Positions 24,445-34,024 of a stretch of 64,000 bases of DNA are shown here, one piece after another (the stretch's first letter is position 1; each line of letters starts with the position of its first letter). The translations under genes and the position numbers were made by a program. Origin of the DNA: Lachnospiraceae bacterium (GTDB lineage: Bacteria; Bacillota; Clostridia; Lachnospirales; Lachnospiraceae); contig JAFXAZ010000018.1 in the NCBI GenBank assembly GCA_017521985.1, forward strand, positions 1-64,000, read 5' to 3'. Under the pieces are notes generated by a model. The model was not told the DNA's origin and did no database searches. It saw only the letters and a list, made by a program, of their open reading frames with translations.

Positions 24445-25335
24445 ATGTATAACTCCTGTACTCTTTGTCCAAGACACTGCGACGTAAACAGGCATTCCGG
24501 TCAGACAGGCTTCTGTGGTATGCCTGCATCCATTCAGGTTGCCAGAGCATCTCTGCATATGTGGGAGGAGCCTTGTATTTCCGGTACAAACGGATCCGGC
24601 ACCGTGTTTTTTACCGGCTGTAACCTCAAATGCGTCTTTTGCCAAAATCACACCATTGCTATTGGAAAAAAAGGACGCGAGGTTTCAATATCTCAACTTG
24701 CAGACTTGTTTCTGATGTTGCAAGACAAAGGTGCTCATAACATCAACCTTGTCACGCCCAGTCATTATGTTCCGGGTATCGCCGAGGCCCTTCGTCTTGC
24801 CAAAAAACAAGGGCTTTGTGTTCCTATTGTATATAATACCAGTGGCTACGATTCCGTTTCTACACTTTCTCTATTGGATGGACTGGTAGACGTATATCTG
24901 CCGGATTTTAAATACGTTTCTCAAGAAGTAAGTAAACGTTACTCCCGTGCTGCCGATTATTTCAAGGTTGCAAAAGTAAGCCTTGCAGAAATGTTTCGTC
25001 AAGTCGGAACCCCTGTTTTTGATGGAGATATGCTGGTAAAAGGCATTGTTGTAAGACATCTTCTCCTTCCTGGCTGTACCGAAGACAGCAAAGCTGTTAT
25101 ACGTTATCTATACCGAACCTACGGTGACCGCATTTTTATCAGTATCATGAATCAATACACACCGCTGCCACACGTGGCATCCTACCCTGAAATCAACCGC
25201 AAGGTCACTCAAGCCGAATACGACGAAGTCGTGGACTATGCCATTGAATTGGGCATAGAAAACGGTTTTATTCAGGAAGGGGATACCGCAGAGGAAAGCT
25301 TTATTCCGGAGTTTGATTTTACAGGGCTATTGTAA
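24445..25335 (+). CDS. radical SAM protein, pyruvate-formate-lyase-activase-like
   Basis: 296 residues. Radical SAM cluster motif CNLKCVFCQN (CX3CX2C), an N-terminal Cys motif CTLCPRHCDVNR and C-terminal TIM-barrel strands. It resembles the COG1313 group of PflA-related proteins, whose substrate is unknown. It follows the SRP RNA on the same strand after 32 bp. GAGGTAAC precedes the ATG. Confidence 0.88.
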   Translation: MYNSCTLCPRHCDVNRHSGQTGFCGMPASIQVARASLHMWEEPCISGTNGSGTVFFTGCNLKCVFCQNHTIAIGKKGREVSISQLADLFLMLQDKGAHNINLVTPSHYVPGIAEALRLAKKQGLCVPIVYNTSGYDSVSTLSLLDGLVDVYLPDFKYVSQEVSKRYSRAADYFKVAKVSLAEMFRQVGTPVFDGDMLVKGIVVRHLLLPGCTEDSKAVIRYLYRTYGDRIFISIMNQYTPLPHVASYPEINRKVTQAEYDEVVDYAIELGIENGFIQEGDTAEESFIPEFDFTGLL

Positions 25336-25362
25336 TTTACATATTTTATTTTTAACAGCAAT

Positions 25363-26292
25363 TTAGAGCAGCACCCGCTTCATGTAATACCCAAAGCTTC
25401 CTTCGGTTGCCGGTGTGGTCGCACCTTCAAAGCTCTCAAAACCGTAAAACAACGCCGCTTCTTTCTCTTTTTCATAAAACACCCCGGGTACACCCAGAAA
25501 ATACTGGAAATTTTTTCCCTGTCGCTGCCTCCCCAACAGCAAATGTCTATAGTGATAAAATCCATGCAGTAAAAAACTATTTTGCACCATAGGCTGAAAT
25601 CGCTCTTGCAGCACCACAAAATCTCTTGGTTCAATGGAGAGGTAAGCTCGTCCGTCCCCAAACGGATGCACAATAGGATAGATTGCACAAAGCTGCTGCC
25701 ACTTATTCGGATACAATCTAAAAGAATCCTTCTCCGGCGGTTTGGGCGGCACATCCGTTTTCGGTTCTTTTGTCGGTGGCACTTTCTTCCCCACTACCGG
25801 CTCCGGTTCCTTTGACGGTACCTCTATCCTATCTGGTTCTTTTGACGGCAGTTTTTCCACGTTCGGTTCTTTCTCTGCATTCGGCGTTGACTTCTGCATC
25901 TCCTCCACCACCGGTTCCGGTTCAACCCGGATTTCTCCTTCTTTTTGCAGTGGCAGCCATTTTTGTTCCATGCATCCTTCTGTTTTTAAATCGATATGCA
26001 TTCCGGTCACTTGCCCATAAGGAAAAGCCATGTGTCCTATTGCGTTTGTTTTACACTTTAAATATAAATTACCTTTGCCTTTATTTAAAGTAATCTCGCC
26101 AAGTAAAGACTTTAAATCTCCGGAAATTGCATAAACAGGATAAGTTCCCTGCACTCTTCCGCAACCGGTAATACTTATTTCCATCCGGCACACCTCATCC
26201 ATTGCCAGAAGTTTTACTGTTCCCACTCCCCTGGCCTGTCCTTCCTGCATTTTCCAAACGAGATATACTACTTTTTTGTCAAAAAAATACAC
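25363..26292 (-). CDS. DUF6128-type protein with proline/glutamate-rich linker
   Basis: 309 residues from a GTG at 26292 with GGAGG 7 nt upstream; the open frame to 26376 has no other start signal. An N-terminal beta domain (about 1-110), a linker of repeated SKEP/PPTKEP motifs (about 125-190), and a C-terminal domain ending GSFGYYMKRVLL that resembles DUF6128. No transmembrane segment. Function unknown; the family is common in Lachnospiraceae. Confidence 0.72.
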   Translation of the reverse strand: MYFFDKKVVYLVWKMQEGQARGVGTVKLLAMDEVCRMEISITGCGRVQGTYPVYAISGDLKSLLGEITLNKGKGNLYLKCKTNAIGHMAFPYGQVTGMHIDLKTEGCMEQKWLPLQKEGEIRVEPEPVVEEMQKSTPNAEKEPNVEKLPSKEPDRIEVPSKEPEPVVGKKVPPTKEPKTDVPPKPPEKDSFRLYPNKWQQLCAIYPIVHPFGDGRAYLSIEPRDFVVLQERFQPMVQNSFLLHGFYHYRHLLLGRQRQGKNFQYFLGVPGVFYEKEKEAALFYGFESFEGATTPATEGSFGYYMKRVLL

Positions 26293-26384
26293 CTTCCCAC
26301 CTCCTATACAAGAGTATATGAAGCGAAAAGGTGTGTTAGAAGATATTTTAAAAAAAGATGTACCTTTTACATACAAATCCCTAT

Positions 26385-27473
26385 TTAATAATCAATTTCT
26401 TCCAAGTATTTCATGTAATTTACAACCATGAGTGCAATTTTAAAGGTAAGCGCATCATCGAAAGTACGAATATCCAAGCCGAGGCTTTTCTGCAATTTCT
26501 CAATACGATATACCAAGGTATTACGGTGTAAAAATAGCTGTCTGGAGGTTTCAGATACATTTAAATTGTTCTCAAAGAACTTATTAATGGTATGCAGTGT
26601 TTCTTCATCCAGTTCCTCCGGAATATGATCACCAAAAATTTCCTCAATATACATTTTACACAGACTTACAGGAAGCTGGTAAATCAATCGTCCAATTCCC
26701 AGCGTGGTGTACTCACTGATATTTCTCTCAGAATAGAAAATCTTACCCACATTCAATGCCATCTTAGCTTCTTTGTAGGACTTAGATACATCCTTGAGTT
26801 CCGGTACTATGGTACCAATTGCAACCTTAACATTAATCATAATCTCGGTATTTACCATGTCTACAATAGTATGTGCAATCTGCATGATATCATCATGTGT
26901 AGCATTTGAATCCAAAGCCTTGATTAAAATAATGTTGCTCTCATCCACCGCGGTAATATAATCACCACTCTGAGTTGAAAACATGTTTTTAAGAAGCTCC
27001 GTAATTGCACCATCCATCTCTGCGTAGGACTCGATTATAAAAACTACCCTAGGTACATTGATATCCACATGAAGCTTCTTGGCACGATTGTACACGTCTA
27101 CCAAAAGCAAATTATCCAGTAATAAATTCTGGAAGAAATTATTGCGATCGAACTTTTCTTTATACGCAACAATCAAGCGCTCCATCTGTGCCACCGCTAT
27201 ACGGCCAATCATATATGTATCTTCCCCAAAGCCTAGTGCCACCAACACATAAGCAATCTCCTCATCATCCTTAACCTTGAGCAGATGGAAGTTACCTATT
27301 ACCTGGCTATCAGCAGGAGACTCTACAAATGCAACCACAATATCCCTATCCGGCTTCTGCATATTAACTGTACATGCTATATCTTCGCCGCGTACATCAT
27401 ATACACCCAAATCTACTCGTGTAATTGCCTTTAGGTCGTCTAAACATGTTTGTATAATCTGATTTGAAATCAT
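26385..27473 (-). CDS. CdaR/PucR-type transcriptional regulator
   Basis: 362 residues. The N-terminal part (about 1-135) looks like a diacid-recognition or GAF-like sensor, the middle like a GGDEF-related fold, and the C-terminus is a PucR-type helix-turn-helix with LFLHRNTLVYRIEKL. GGGTGAG precedes the ATG. It stands alone, convergent to the radical SAM gene side. Ligand unknown. Confidence 0.85.
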   Translation of the reverse strand: MISNQIIQTCLDDLKAITRVDLGVYDVRGEDIACTVNMQKPDRDIVVAFVESPADSQVIGNFHLLKVKDDEEIAYVLVALGFGEDTYMIGRIAVAQMERLIVAYKEKFDRNNFFQNLLLDNLLLVDVYNRAKKLHVDINVPRVVFIIESYAEMDGAITELLKNMFSTQSGDYITAVDESNIILIKALDSNATHDDIMQIAHTIVDMVNTEIMINVKVAIGTIVPELKDVSKSYKEAKMALNVGKIFYSERNISEYTTLGIGRLIYQLPVSLCKMYIEEIFGDHIPEELDEETLHTINKFFENNLNVSETSRQLFLHRNTLVYRIEKLQKSLGLDIRTFDDALTFKIALMVVNYMKYLEEIDY

Positions 27474-27510
27474 TTATCTCACCCTGTCTCTTAAATCAAT
27501 GTAATAACAT

Positions 27511-27535
27511 AAGGGGATGCGTATCGCATCCCCTT
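27511..27535 (-). terminator. hairpin after the MsmX-type ATPase gene
   Basis: Perfect 11-bp inverted repeat AAGGGGATGCG/CGCATCCCCTT with a 3-nt loop, right after the stop at 27550. Confidence 0.8.
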
Positions 27536-27549
27536 GTAAGAACCTTAGA

Positions 27550-28650
27550 TTAGTTTGTAATAACCTGCTCTGTTTCTTTGTCAAATACGTGAATCTTATT
27601 AACATCGAATACTGCGCTAATCTTATCGCCAACTCTAGCTGCTGTTGTAGAAGGAACTCTAGCTGTAACAGCTTCGCCGTTGATACTTAAGTATAAGTAA
27701 ACTTCTGCACCAAGTAATTCGTATACGTTAACATCTGCATCGAATGCGCCTTCAACAGCACCCATTTCAACGCCTACGTTTTCTGGACGGATACCGATAG
27801 TAACTGTCTTGCCTGCATAACCGCCAGCAATTAACTTCTGAGACTTTTCAGCTGGTAAAGCAATAGACTTGCCTGCTGCTTCTATGTAAGCTACATCGCC
27901 CTTTACAGATACTGTTGCGTCCATGAAGTTCATCTGTGGAGAACCGATGAAACCAGCAACGAACTTGTTCTGTGGCTTGTCGTATAAGTTCTGAGGAGTA
28001 TCTACCTGCTGAATAACACCATCCTTCATAACTACGATTCTTGTACCAAGTGTCATAGCTTCTGTCTGGTCATGTGTTACGTAGATGATAGTAGTACCTA
28101 ATCTCTGATGTAACTTAGCAATTTCGATACGCATCTGTACACGTAACTTAGCATCAAGGTTTGATAAAGGTTCGTCCATAAGGAATACCTTAGGGCTACG
28201 AACGATAGCACGACCCATAGCAACACGCTGTCTCTGACCACCGGAAAGAGCCTTTGGCTTACGGTCTAATAATTTTTCAAGGTCAAGAATCTTAGCAGCT
28301 TCTTTTACCATTTTGTCAATTTCAGCCTTTGGTACTTTTCTTAACTTAAGACCAAATGCCATGTTATCATATACTGTCATATGTGGGTAAAGAGCGTAGT
28401 TCTGGAATACCATCGCGATATCTCTATCCTTTGGTTCTACGTCGTTAACTACTCTGTCACCAATTTTTAATTCGCCGGAAGAAATATCTTCCAAACCAGC
28501 GATCATACGAAGTGTAGTAGTCTTACCACAACCTGAAGGTCCTACGAAGATGATGAATTCTTTATCTTCGATTTCCAGGTTAAAATCTTTTACTGCAACG
28601 AATCCGTTAGGATAAACTTTGCATACGTCTTTTAAGCTTAAACTTGCCAT
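27550..28650 (-). CDS. msmX: carbohydrate ABC transporter ATPase (MsmX/UgpC/MalK type)
   Basis: 366 residues from the ATG at 28650 (GGAGG about 10 nt upstream). Walker A GPSGCGKTTTLRMIAG, signature LSGGQRQRVAMGR, Walker B VFLMDEPLSNLD, then a C-terminal TOBE/OB-fold regulatory region. No permease or binding-protein gene is adjacent, which fits the shared ATPases that energise several sugar transporters. Distinctly codon-biased, suggesting high expression. Confidence 0.92.
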   Translation of the reverse strand: MASLSLKDVCKVYPNGFVAVKDFNLEIEDKEFIIFVGPSGCGKTTTLRMIAGLEDISSGELKIGDRVVNDVEPKDRDIAMVFQNYALYPHMTVYDNMAFGLKLRKVPKAEIDKMVKEAAKILDLEKLLDRKPKALSGGQRQRVAMGRAIVRSPKVFLMDEPLSNLDAKLRVQMRIEIAKLHQRLGTTIIYVTHDQTEAMTLGTRIVVMKDGVIQQVDTPQNLYDKPQNKFVAGFIGSPQMNFMDATVSVKGDVAYIEAAGKSIALPAEKSQKLIAGGYAGKTVTIGIRPENVGVEMGAVEGAFDADVNVYELLGAEVYLYLSINGEAVTARVPSTTAARVGDKISAVFDVNKIHVFDKETEQVITN

Positions 28651-28823
28651 TTTTAAATGTCCTCCATACCTCTCAATGCGGTATCCTATAAAATACCTTA
28701 TGTACACAGTATAATAATTTCGACTGATTTCGGCTATATCACAAATCAACAAAGTTTTATTTCATCCTTAGCAAATTTGACATACCTTGTTCACTTTCAA
28801 TCAGCCTTTGTGCAACATGTACA

Positions 28824-29612
28824 TTATTCCACTTTTTCTTCGTCAACTTGTCCTTCTTCAGACTGCTTTTCTTCATTTAGTGCTGTATCAGAGCACAGCG
28901 CTGCCTCATCAGCACTTTCTAAGTTTTCCGGATTTTCTTCCAATTCTTCCACGGTCCAGCCATCGTCTTCCTGTTGCTGTTCCTTCAACGCTTTACGGTC
29001 AACACCCTCCAGACGGTCAAATACTCTGCTATAGAGCATAGCTTGCAAAAGAGCCGGAATTGTCATACCAAACGCAAAGCACACCGGAAGGGCAACTGTA
29101 AATAACGCAAGACAAATAATCGGAAGGGCAGCCAAAATAATCATCATAACAGAGTAAAAAAAGTGTGATGCTCCTACTATCAAGGAATTCTTCAGTGTAT
29201 TGATTATTTTGTTTTCATAGCGAGACTGCAGAATAAATACCCACGTAAAGCTGAACGCTCCCAAAACGGTTATAAAGATAAGTGCATAATTGAAAAACTT
29301 GGGTATATTTATATCATAATTTCTGATATACCAAAAATCCAAAAACAGCACCAGAATCATTACCAAATAAAAAAACCACATAATAGTAGCCTGTTTAAAG
29401 TTTTCCTTAAATGCTTTGAAAAAGCCTTTAATAACATAGCTTTCCTCATCGCGATAAATTTTCAATACCATGGTATGCATCGCGGTTAAGGATGCACCAA
29501 TGGTAAAAATAGGTATGCAGAAAATAACCGTTATCATGTTTAAAAACATTAAATCTGCAAATTTGTTTGCGTACTTCATAAAAGTACTGTCTAAATTAAA
29601 AATACCACCCAT
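28824..29612 (-). CDS. YesL-family (DUF624) membrane protein
   Basis: 262 residues: four to six transmembrane helices with the family opening MGGIFNLDSTFMKYANKFAD and ASLTAMHTMVLKI, then an acidic cytoplasmic tail of about 55 residues (from EQQQEDDGW onward). YesL proteins are usually found with sugar ABC importers. Here the neighbour is the lone MsmX-type ATPase, with a GNAT gene upstream. Confidence 0.85.
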   Translation of the reverse strand: MGGIFNLDSTFMKYANKFADLMFLNMITVIFCIPIFTIGASLTAMHTMVLKIYRDEESYVIKGFFKAFKENFKQATIMWFFYLVMILVLFLDFWYIRNYDINIPKFFNYALIFITVLGAFSFTWVFILQSRYENKIINTLKNSLIVGASHFFYSVMMIILAALPIICLALFTVALPVCFAFGMTIPALLQAMLYSRVFDRLEGVDRKALKEQQQEDDGWTVEELEENPENLESADEAALCSDTALNEEKQSEEGQVDEEKVE

Positions 29613-29626
29613 ATCTTCTCCTGCCT

Positions 29627-30091
29627 TTATGCTCTTAGTGTCATCGGAGTAAATCTAAGACCTCCTTCAAAGCGTTCGCCGGCCAAAGCTTCAAATCCAT
29701 TTGCCAGATAAAACGGCAACCCTGTTGGTGCAGCGTTTACCGTCAAATCAGAAACGCCATGCTCTTTACAGTATGCTATGCATGCAGCCAAAAGCTCCCT
29801 GCCGATTCCTTTGCCTTGAAATTCCTTTTTTACAAAAAATAACGATATATGCGCCATGTTCTTCAACGCAAGCATGCCAACCACCTTTTTGCCCTGATAT
29901 GCACAAAAAAGCGGGTACTCTCCTTGTAAAAAATCAATATACAATTGTGTACTTGTCAGTCCGTCGCGGAAGTCTCTGGCACCTTTCTCATCACACACCA
30001 GTGCAGATATCTGTTGGAAAGTAATCCAGGCAACAGCAATTGCAGCTTCCCAGTCTCTTGCTTCTGCAAGTTTTACAACAATATTTCTCAT
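29627..30091 (-). CDS. GNAT-family N-acetyltransferase
   Basis: 154 residues. Acetyl-CoA-binding motif A is VKKEFQGKGIGRELLAACI and the C-terminal part has LPFYLANGFEA, typical of GNAT. AAGGGCG precedes the ATG. It is followed after 14 bp by the YesL gene. Substrate unknown. Confidence 0.9.
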   Translation of the reverse strand: MRNIVVKLAEARDWEAAIAVAWITFQQISALVCDEKGARDFRDGLTSTQLYIDFLQGEYPLFCAYQGKKVVGMLALKNMAHISLFFVKKEFQGKGIGRELLAACIAYCKEHGVSDLTVNAAPTGLPFYLANGFEALAGERFEGGLRFTPMTLRA

Positions 30092-30193
30092 AATTCGCCC
30101 TTAAATGACTCTTCCAGTATATACCTTATTATTATTTTTTGCAACGTTTCAGAGCCAGTTTATTTTTTCTTAACATTTCTTATATTAACAAAA

Positions 30194-30234
30194 GCTCCCT
30201 TACGAAGCAAATAGAATTCACCTCGAAAAGGAGC
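30194..30234 (-). terminator. metG terminator
   Basis: GCTCC(C)TT and AAGGAGC arms (30194-30201 and 30228-30234) with a 26-nt loop; on the minus strand TTTTGTT follows the stem. About 45 nt past the metG stop. Confidence 0.6.
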
Positions 30235-30280
30235 CTTATTGTGGTTATTTTTTAATTTTTCTGTGAAGAAATCACTTTAT

Positions 30281-32239
30281 TTAGCAGATTTCAGCACCAG
30301 CCGGCATTTCTTTTTCCGGTGTCATCAGTGCCAGATTACCATCTGCATCCTCTGCACAAAGAAGCATACCTTCACTTACCACACCTGCAAGCTTAGCCGG
30401 TTTCAAATTAACCAGTACCATAACCTTCTTGCCAACCATCTCCCCTGCAGAATAATGCTGCTTAATACCGGACACAATCTGCTTTACCTGGGAGCCGATT
30501 TTTACCTGGGAGCAAAGTAACTTTTTGGACTTCTTTATCTCTTCACAAGCGATAATTTCACCAACCTGAAACTGCAGCTTCGCAAAATCATCGTATTCTA
30601 TTTCCTCTTTGGCTTCTATATCAATTACAGGTTCTTCCACTTTTACTTCTTCTTTTGGTTTCTGCGCTTCCATGATTTTTTCAACTTCCACTAAAATATC
30701 ATCCAGCTTCAGTCTTGCAAATAACATAGTCGGTGCATCTGTCACACGACCTTCTGCCGGGTAAAGACCGCTTTCCTTACACTCCTCAAAGCTTCTAATG
30801 GAACAATTAAGCTGCTCGGAAATCGCTTTTGCAGTGCGAGGCATAAATGGCTCTAAAAGGCTTGCAGCGGTAATAATAGAATCGCATAGATTGTACATTA
30901 CTTCGCTTAAACGTGCACTATTGGCCTCATCTTTTGCAAGTACCCACGGCTCAGTCTCATCAATATATTTGTTACAGCGCTTAATAGCGGTAAAGATTTC
31001 GGTAATCGCATCTGCCACACGTATTCCATCCATCTTTGCTGCAACCTTATTCACTGCCGCTGTAACAACAGCCTTTAATTCGGCATCTACAGGTGCTTCC
31101 ACACCTGTCTTTTTCACTACGCCTCCAAAATACTTGTTGGTCATGGAAATAGTTCTGTAAACCAAGTTACCCAATGTATTTACAAGATCAGAGTTGAAAC
31201 GCTCTACCATAAGCTCCCAGCTGATTACACCATCATTTTCAAATGGCATCTCATGAAGCACAAAGTAACGTACTGCATCTACGCCGAAAAGACGCACCAT
31301 ATCGTCTACGTAAATTACATTGCCCTTGGATTTACTCATCTTACCATCACCCTGCAAGAGCCATGGATGACCAAACACCTGCTTTGGTAATGGTTCACCA
31401 AGTGCCATCAGGAAAATAGGCCAGTAAATGGTATGGAAACGTATAATGTCCTTACCAATCAAGTGCAAATCTGCCGGCCAAAGTTTCTGATACTGCTCGG
31501 TAGAATTACCGTCTGCATCGTAACCGATACCGGTGATGTAGTTGGTCAATGCATCCAGCCATACATACACAACATGTCTGTCGTCGAAATCTACCGGAAT
31601 ACCCCATTTAAAGGAGGTTCTGGATACACACAAATCCTGCAAGCCCGGTAATAAGAAGTTGTTCATCATCTCGTTCTTACGAGAAACCGGCTGAATAAAC
31701 TCCGGATGTGTATTAATATGCTCAATCAGCCTGTCCGCGTATTTGCTCATCTTGAAGAAGTAAGCTTCTTCTTTTGCAGGCTTTACTTCACGGCCACAGT
31801 CCGGACACTTGCCTTCTACTAACTGAGATTCTGTCCAGAAAGACTCACAAGGTGTACAGTACAAACCTTCGTATGCACCTTTATAAATATCACCCTGGTC
31901 ATACAATTTCTTGAAAATTTTCTGAACCTGCTTCTCGTGGTCTGCATCGGTGGTACGAATGAACTTGTCATAAGAAGTATCCACCAAATCCCACAATTCC
32001 TTAATGACACCAGCCACACCATCAACAAATTCCTGACAGCTTACACCGGCATCCAGCGCCTTTAATTCAATTTTCTGACCATGCTCATCTGTCCCCGTCT
32101 GGAAGAAAACGTCATAGCCATCTTTTCTTTTATATCTTGCGATACTGTCTGCAAGCATAATTTCATAGCTGTTACCAATGTGCGGTTTGCCGGAAGTATA
32201 TGCAATTGCAGTTGTAATATAATATTTTCCTTTACTCAT
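30281..32239 (-). CDS. metG: methionine--tRNA ligase
   Basis: 652 residues from the second ATG (32239), which is better spaced from GGAG than the first. Class I motifs PHIGN and KMSKSKGN, a single zinc knuckle CTPC...CPDC, and a C-terminal dimerising tRNA-binding domain (about residues 545-652, QFQVGEIIACEEIKKSKKL). It charges tRNA-Met. It follows a large membrane protein gene after 40 bp with no leader RNA, so it is read within the transketolase operon. Confidence 0.96.
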   Translation of the reverse strand: MSKGKYYITTAIAYTSGKPHIGNSYEIMLADSIARYKRKDGYDVFFQTGTDEHGQKIELKALDAGVSCQEFVDGVAGVIKELWDLVDTSYDKFIRTTDADHEKQVQKIFKKLYDQGDIYKGAYEGLYCTPCESFWTESQLVEGKCPDCGREVKPAKEEAYFFKMSKYADRLIEHINTHPEFIQPVSRKNEMMNNFLLPGLQDLCVSRTSFKWGIPVDFDDRHVVYVWLDALTNYITGIGYDADGNSTEQYQKLWPADLHLIGKDIIRFHTIYWPIFLMALGEPLPKQVFGHPWLLQGDGKMSKSKGNVIYVDDMVRLFGVDAVRYFVLHEMPFENDGVISWELMVERFNSDLVNTLGNLVYRTISMTNKYFGGVVKKTGVEAPVDAELKAVVTAAVNKVAAKMDGIRVADAITEIFTAIKRCNKYIDETEPWVLAKDEANSARLSEVMYNLCDSIITAASLLEPFMPRTAKAISEQLNCSIRSFEECKESGLYPAEGRVTDAPTMLFARLKLDDILVEVEKIMEAQKPKEEVKVEEPVIDIEAKEEIEYDDFAKLQFQVGEIIACEEIKKSKKLLCSQVKIGSQVKQIVSGIKQHYSAGEMVGKKVMVLVNLKPAKLAGVVSEGMLLCAEDADGNLALMTPEKEMPAGAEIC

Positions 32240-32279
32240 CATATTCTCCTATTTTTTTCAAATTATTTTTTAGGCTCAG

Positions 32280-34001
32280 TTAGTACAGTTGATAAACCGC
32301 GTAACTTAATCCGAGCTCTTCTATTGTAAAAGTATCCACCAATTCCGGTTTCATACCATATGTTTCTTCAAAAAATTTTAGTATGTAGAAATTATCTACA
32401 TTTATCTCTTCCGAAAACGTAATATATTTCATGCCTTCGGCATGCTCTTTTCTATATGTTTCTACCGCTTCATCCATCATAGGAGAATTAGAAAACCATC
32501 CGCCAGTCACAAGACTTTCTCTTTTTTGGTAGTGTTTAGTATCCAACACATGACCAGTATAATATGTTGTAACATCGTCAGAAAGCAACACTCCACTCTC
32601 CGATTCCGCACAATAATCAAACAACTGCTGTAAACAGTCCGCATAATATATCTTACTTAAATTTTTATTTTGAACAATTGCAGAACCAATATGCGCTGAA
32701 TACAAAAGTGCACCTGCTATTATAAGTGCTATGCTGAATATTATTTTCTTGTTGCTACGTTTCTTCAGTGCTTGAAGAAAGACACGCACACCAATGGCTG
32801 TCAAAAATAACAACTCAGCAACCCACAAAATATTTACTACTCTGTGTGGAAGTCTTCCTCTGTATATCAAATATGCAAAGACTAGATTTTTACTTCCGCA
32901 TACTGCCATTACCGGCAGCATATATCTTATTTGACCAGAAAGCCAAATCAGAACACCTACTGCTATATACATTACCGGTACGGAAATCTCATAACCATAG
33001 CAATTATCATATTTGGGATAAGTAATTAATCGTTTAGCAATTCGGATTAACGAAAATGGATTTTCTGTCTCGTAATTTTTTCGAGCCAAGTTGCTGATTT
33101 CTGTCATAAACTCCGGGGCAAATTTATTATCCAAAACCACATATCGCTTTAACGCCTGATATTCTGCCTCTGTTATATTATATTTCTTTAAAATATCCTT
33201 ACACTGTTCATATTCCGGGTATCCATAATAATCAGCCATTTGCACATTTAAGGTATTGTATTCGGTGTATGCTTTCCATTCCTCTGAGGAATAATCACCA
33301 ATCACATAATTACCGACTTGCGCAAATACAGTTACAACACCGATAACCAGTATGCACTGCGCAAGCTCTTTTAAGCAGCTTTTAAATTCCTCCCTGTTTT
33401 CAAAACAACGTACAATCAAAAACCCAATTACAACACAGATTCCTATTGGCTGAACCATCAGCATGGAATCTTGTCTTAATAAAATTGCCATGCATTCAAA
33501 CAGTCCAAACACGATATATCTTCTGGCAGGTCTCTTGTCAATCAAAAGCCAGAAATACCCGGCTACCGCCAGTACACCTGCAACAGTAGTAAACTGAATT
33601 AGTGCAAATATATAAACATTGGCAACTATCGTCAGACATCCAAACACCCAGAAAGCTATCTGCTCAAGCATATTGCTGCACTCTTGTAAAACAACTGTCA
33701 TCAGTGCAGTATATATTGCAACGAAACAACTGATTAAAAACACCCCATACCACTGTACAGATCTTGTTATACTATACAACATGGAAATCATTTTTCCAAG
33801 CAGATAATTAATATAGATTCCATATGCATTAGGTGTACCGGTAAGAACGCCGGAGAATATTTCCGAAAAAATTCTGTCATCGTTTGTTTCGAAACATACA
33901 CCGTATCTTGCCGTCATCACGTATATAACAGTACATGAACTTAAGAAAGATACGAGCAACGCCTGCCAGGCTGTTAATCTTCTGTCCGATAACTGCTTCA
34001 T
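32280..34001 (-). CDS. large polytopic membrane protein, GT-C-glycosyltransferase-like
   Basis: 573 residues with about eleven transmembrane helices and a C-terminal extracytoplasmic part. The first outer loop holds ETNDDRIF, an acidic motif in the place typical of GT-C lipid-linked-sugar glycosyltransferases. No exact family recognised. It lies between the DUF6044-like gene (23 bp) and metG. A role in envelope glycan assembly is inferred. Confidence 0.7.
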   Translation of the reverse strand: MKQLSDRRLTAWQALLVSFLSSCTVIYVMTARYGVCFETNDDRIFSEIFSGVLTGTPNAYGIYINYLLGKMISMLYSITRSVQWYGVFLISCFVAIYTALMTVVLQECSNMLEQIAFWVFGCLTIVANVYIFALIQFTTVAGVLAVAGYFWLLIDKRPARRYIVFGLFECMAILLRQDSMLMVQPIGICVVIGFLIVRCFENREEFKSCLKELAQCILVIGVVTVFAQVGNYVIGDYSSEEWKAYTEYNTLNVQMADYYGYPEYEQCKDILKKYNITEAEYQALKRYVVLDNKFAPEFMTEISNLARKNYETENPFSLIRIAKRLITYPKYDNCYGYEISVPVMYIAVGVLIWLSGQIRYMLPVMAVCGSKNLVFAYLIYRGRLPHRVVNILWVAELLFLTAIGVRVFLQALKKRSNKKIIFSIALIIAGALLYSAHIGSAIVQNKNLSKIYYADCLQQLFDYCAESESGVLLSDDVTTYYTGHVLDTKHYQKRESLVTGGWFSNSPMMDEAVETYRKEHAEGMKYITFSEEINVDNFYILKFFEETYGMKPELVDTFTIEELGLSYAVYQLY

Positions 34002-34024
34002 TGTACTACCACTTTCCTTTTCAC

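Noticed and set aside
27511-27535. Possible riboswitch at the strong hairpin after the MsmX-type gene
   Set aside because: A simple perfect stem just after a stop codon; best read as a terminator.
32240-32280. T-box or SAM/methionine leader before metG
   Set aside because: Only 40 bp separate metG from the upstream gene, too short for such a leader.
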